A DNA stretch of 5,440 nucleotides from Melioribacteraceae bacterium. GTDB lineage: Bacteria; Bacteroidota; Ignavibacteria; Ignavibacteriales; Melioribacteraceae. The stretch is from positions 1-5,440 of the forward strand of contig JALSNL010000034.1 in assembly GCA_026987055.1 (NCBI GenBank), given 5' to 3'. The notes beneath the pieces are model-generated. The model saw only the letters and a program-made list of their open reading frames with translations. It made no database searches and was not told where the DNA came from. How positions within the stretch are numbered: the first letter of the stretch is position 1; every line of letters starts with the position of its first letter. Shown one piece after another: positions 4,377 to 5,440 of the stretch. A program made the translations under genes and the position numbers.

Positions 4377-5440
4377 TTACTTTCTAAAGTCTTCCATAAA
4401 CTGCACCAAATCTTCAACTCCTTTAGTTGGAAAAGCGTTATATATTGATGCCCGTATTCCTCCAACCGAACGATGTCCTTTTAATCCGGAAAAATCTTTT
4501 GCCAAGGCTTCTTCTATAAATTTCTTTTCTAACTCAGGATTAGCTAAGTTAAATGTAACATTCATAAGAGAGCGATCTTCTATTGCTGCAGCTCCTTTAT
4601 AAAATCCATCTGAATTATCAATTGCGTCATATAGCATTTTTGCTTTTGCTTCGTTTATCTTTTGCATTTCTACAAGTCCACCGTTTTTTAACAACCATTT
4701 ATATACTAATCCCATTATATAAATAGTAAATGTCGGCGGAGTGTTATACATCGAACCTTTTTCAGCATGAGTATTGTAATTTAAATAAGTATGTAAAGTT
4801 TCCGGAGAGCGTTCTAATAATGATTTTTTTACAATAACAAGTGCTGCACCTGCGGGTCCCATATTTTTTTGTGCACCGGCATAAATAATTCCATATTTAT
4901 TTACATCAATTGGTTTGCTTAAAATATCCGATGAGGCATCACATACCAACGGAACATTTCCAACTTCAGGTTCGGTTTTAAATTCGGTTCCGAAAATTGT
5001 GTTGTTAGAGGTAAAATGAACATAAGATGCATCATGGGTAAGTTGTAGAGCGTCTTGCTTGGGAATATAATTAAAATTTGCATCTTCCGATGATGCGGCA
5101 ACATTTACTTCGCCAACTCTTTTAGCTTCTTTAATTGCTTTTTTAGACCAAGCACCGGTATTGATATAATCGGCTTTATTATTAGGCGGCATTATGTTTA
5201 ACGGAACCATAGAAAATTGTAAAGTTGCTCCACCTTGTAAAAACAAAACTGCATAATCATCACTAATATTTAACAAAGTACGTAAATCTTTTTCCGCTTC
5301 GGTAATTATTTCTCCGTAAGTTTTTGAACGATGACTCATTTCCATTACGGATAAACCTTGACCTTTATAAGAATAAAAATCTTTTTGTGCTTCTAGCAAA
5401 ACTTCTTCCGGTAAAACACCGGGTCCGGCACTGAAATTAT
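4377..5440 (-). CDS. serC: Phosphoserine aminotransferase (5' end cut by window edge)
   Basis: SerC is a PLP enzyme that transaminates 3-phosphohydroxypyruvate to phosphoserine in serine synthesis (and acts in DXP-dependent PLP synthesis in some bacteria). The frame is open to the right edge: the first visible codons (from 5438) give NFSAGPG, the conserved SerC N-terminus, so only a few residues are missing. The 353 visible residues match a family length of about 360. Motifs in order include SHRSK, FLQGGATLQF, TSNNTIFGTEF, CDASSDI, the PLP lysine in YAGAQKNMGPAG (visible residue 191, codon 4868-4866), NTPPTF and the C-terminal GHRSVGGIRASIYNA. The protein looks intact. A TTG at 5399 is an internal codon, not the start. 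No serA is seen downstream, where it often lies in Bacteroidota. Confidence 0.96.
   Translation of the reverse strand, partial: NFSAGPGVLPEEVLLEAQKDFYSYKGQGLSVMEMSHRSKTYGEIITEAEKDLRTLLNISDDYAVLFLQGGATLQFSMVPLNIMPPNNKADYINTGAWSKKAIKEAKRVGEVNVAASSEDANFNYIPKQDALQLTHDASYVHFTSNNTIFGTEFKTEPEVGNVPLVCDASSDILSKPIDVNKYGIIYAGAQKNMGPAGAALVIVKKSLLERSPETLHTYLNYNTHAEKGSMYNTPPTFTIYIMGLVYKWLLKNGGLVEMQKINEAKAKMLYDAIDNSDGFYKGAAAIEDRSLMNVTFNLANPELEKKFIEEALAKDFSGLKGHRSVGGIRASIYNAFPTKGVEDLVQFMEDFRK

Noticed and set aside
4919..5104. Minus-strand open frame of 61 codons in another frame of serC
   Set aside because: It overlaps the conserved core of serC, and the serC frame is intact across it.
5397..5399. TTG as the start of serC
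   Set aside because: The frame stays open to the window edge and encodes the conserved NFSAGPG N-terminus upstream of it, so the gene is simply cut by the window.

Overview
The window is AT-rich (G+C is low throughout, with poly-A/T intergenic stretches). It suggests a member of the Bacteroidota/Chlorobiota (FCB) group, possibly Ignavibacteria-like. Three observations support this: the partial phosphoserine aminotransferase has the wording I associate with Bacteroidota enzymes, one promoter matches the Bacteroidetes -7 consensus TAnnTTTG, and an outer-membrane barrel of the 'phenol_MetA_deg/transporter' type is present. Several genes also have good Shine-Dalgarno sequences, which is less typical of classical Bacteroidia. 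The taxonomic call is inference.

Layout. (1) Positions 1-82 hold the last codons of a plus-strand gene. It converges on a minus-strand gene, with a perfect 15-bp hairpin between them that should terminate both. (2) Positions 139-507 (minus) encode a small exported, Lys-rich protein with three His/Cys repeats, probably metal-binding. (3) Positions 695-2861 (minus) form a tight four-gene metal-handling operon with gaps of 8, 13 and 22 nt. In transcription order it encodes a CopZ-N-like [2Fe-2S]/zinc metallochaperone, an outer-membrane barrel, a secreted HMA-domain protein and a fused mercuric transporter MerTP. It is preceded by a promoter whose first 12 bases (TTGACTCCGTAC) match, from memory, the classical mer promoter, with a dyad in a 20-bp spacer: the MerR-family activator layout. 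(4) Positions 3194-3712 (minus) encode a stand-alone RsbRD-N-type sensor domain with a very strong Shine-Dalgarno, followed by an intrinsic terminator. (5) Positions 3886-4314 (minus) encode a lipoprotein of unknown function. (6) A GC-rich palindrome separates it from serC, which runs off the right edge.

How the parts may work together. The operon products span every compartment: outer membrane, periplasm, inner membrane and cytosol. They could form a metal relay from outside to cytosol, controlled by a metal-sensing MerR-type regulator. No merR and no mercuric reductase (merA) lies in the window, so either they are elsewhere or the system handles metal without reduction. The downstream His/Cys repeat protein is a plausible periplasmic metal sink but is separated by about 190 nt and probably transcribed separately.
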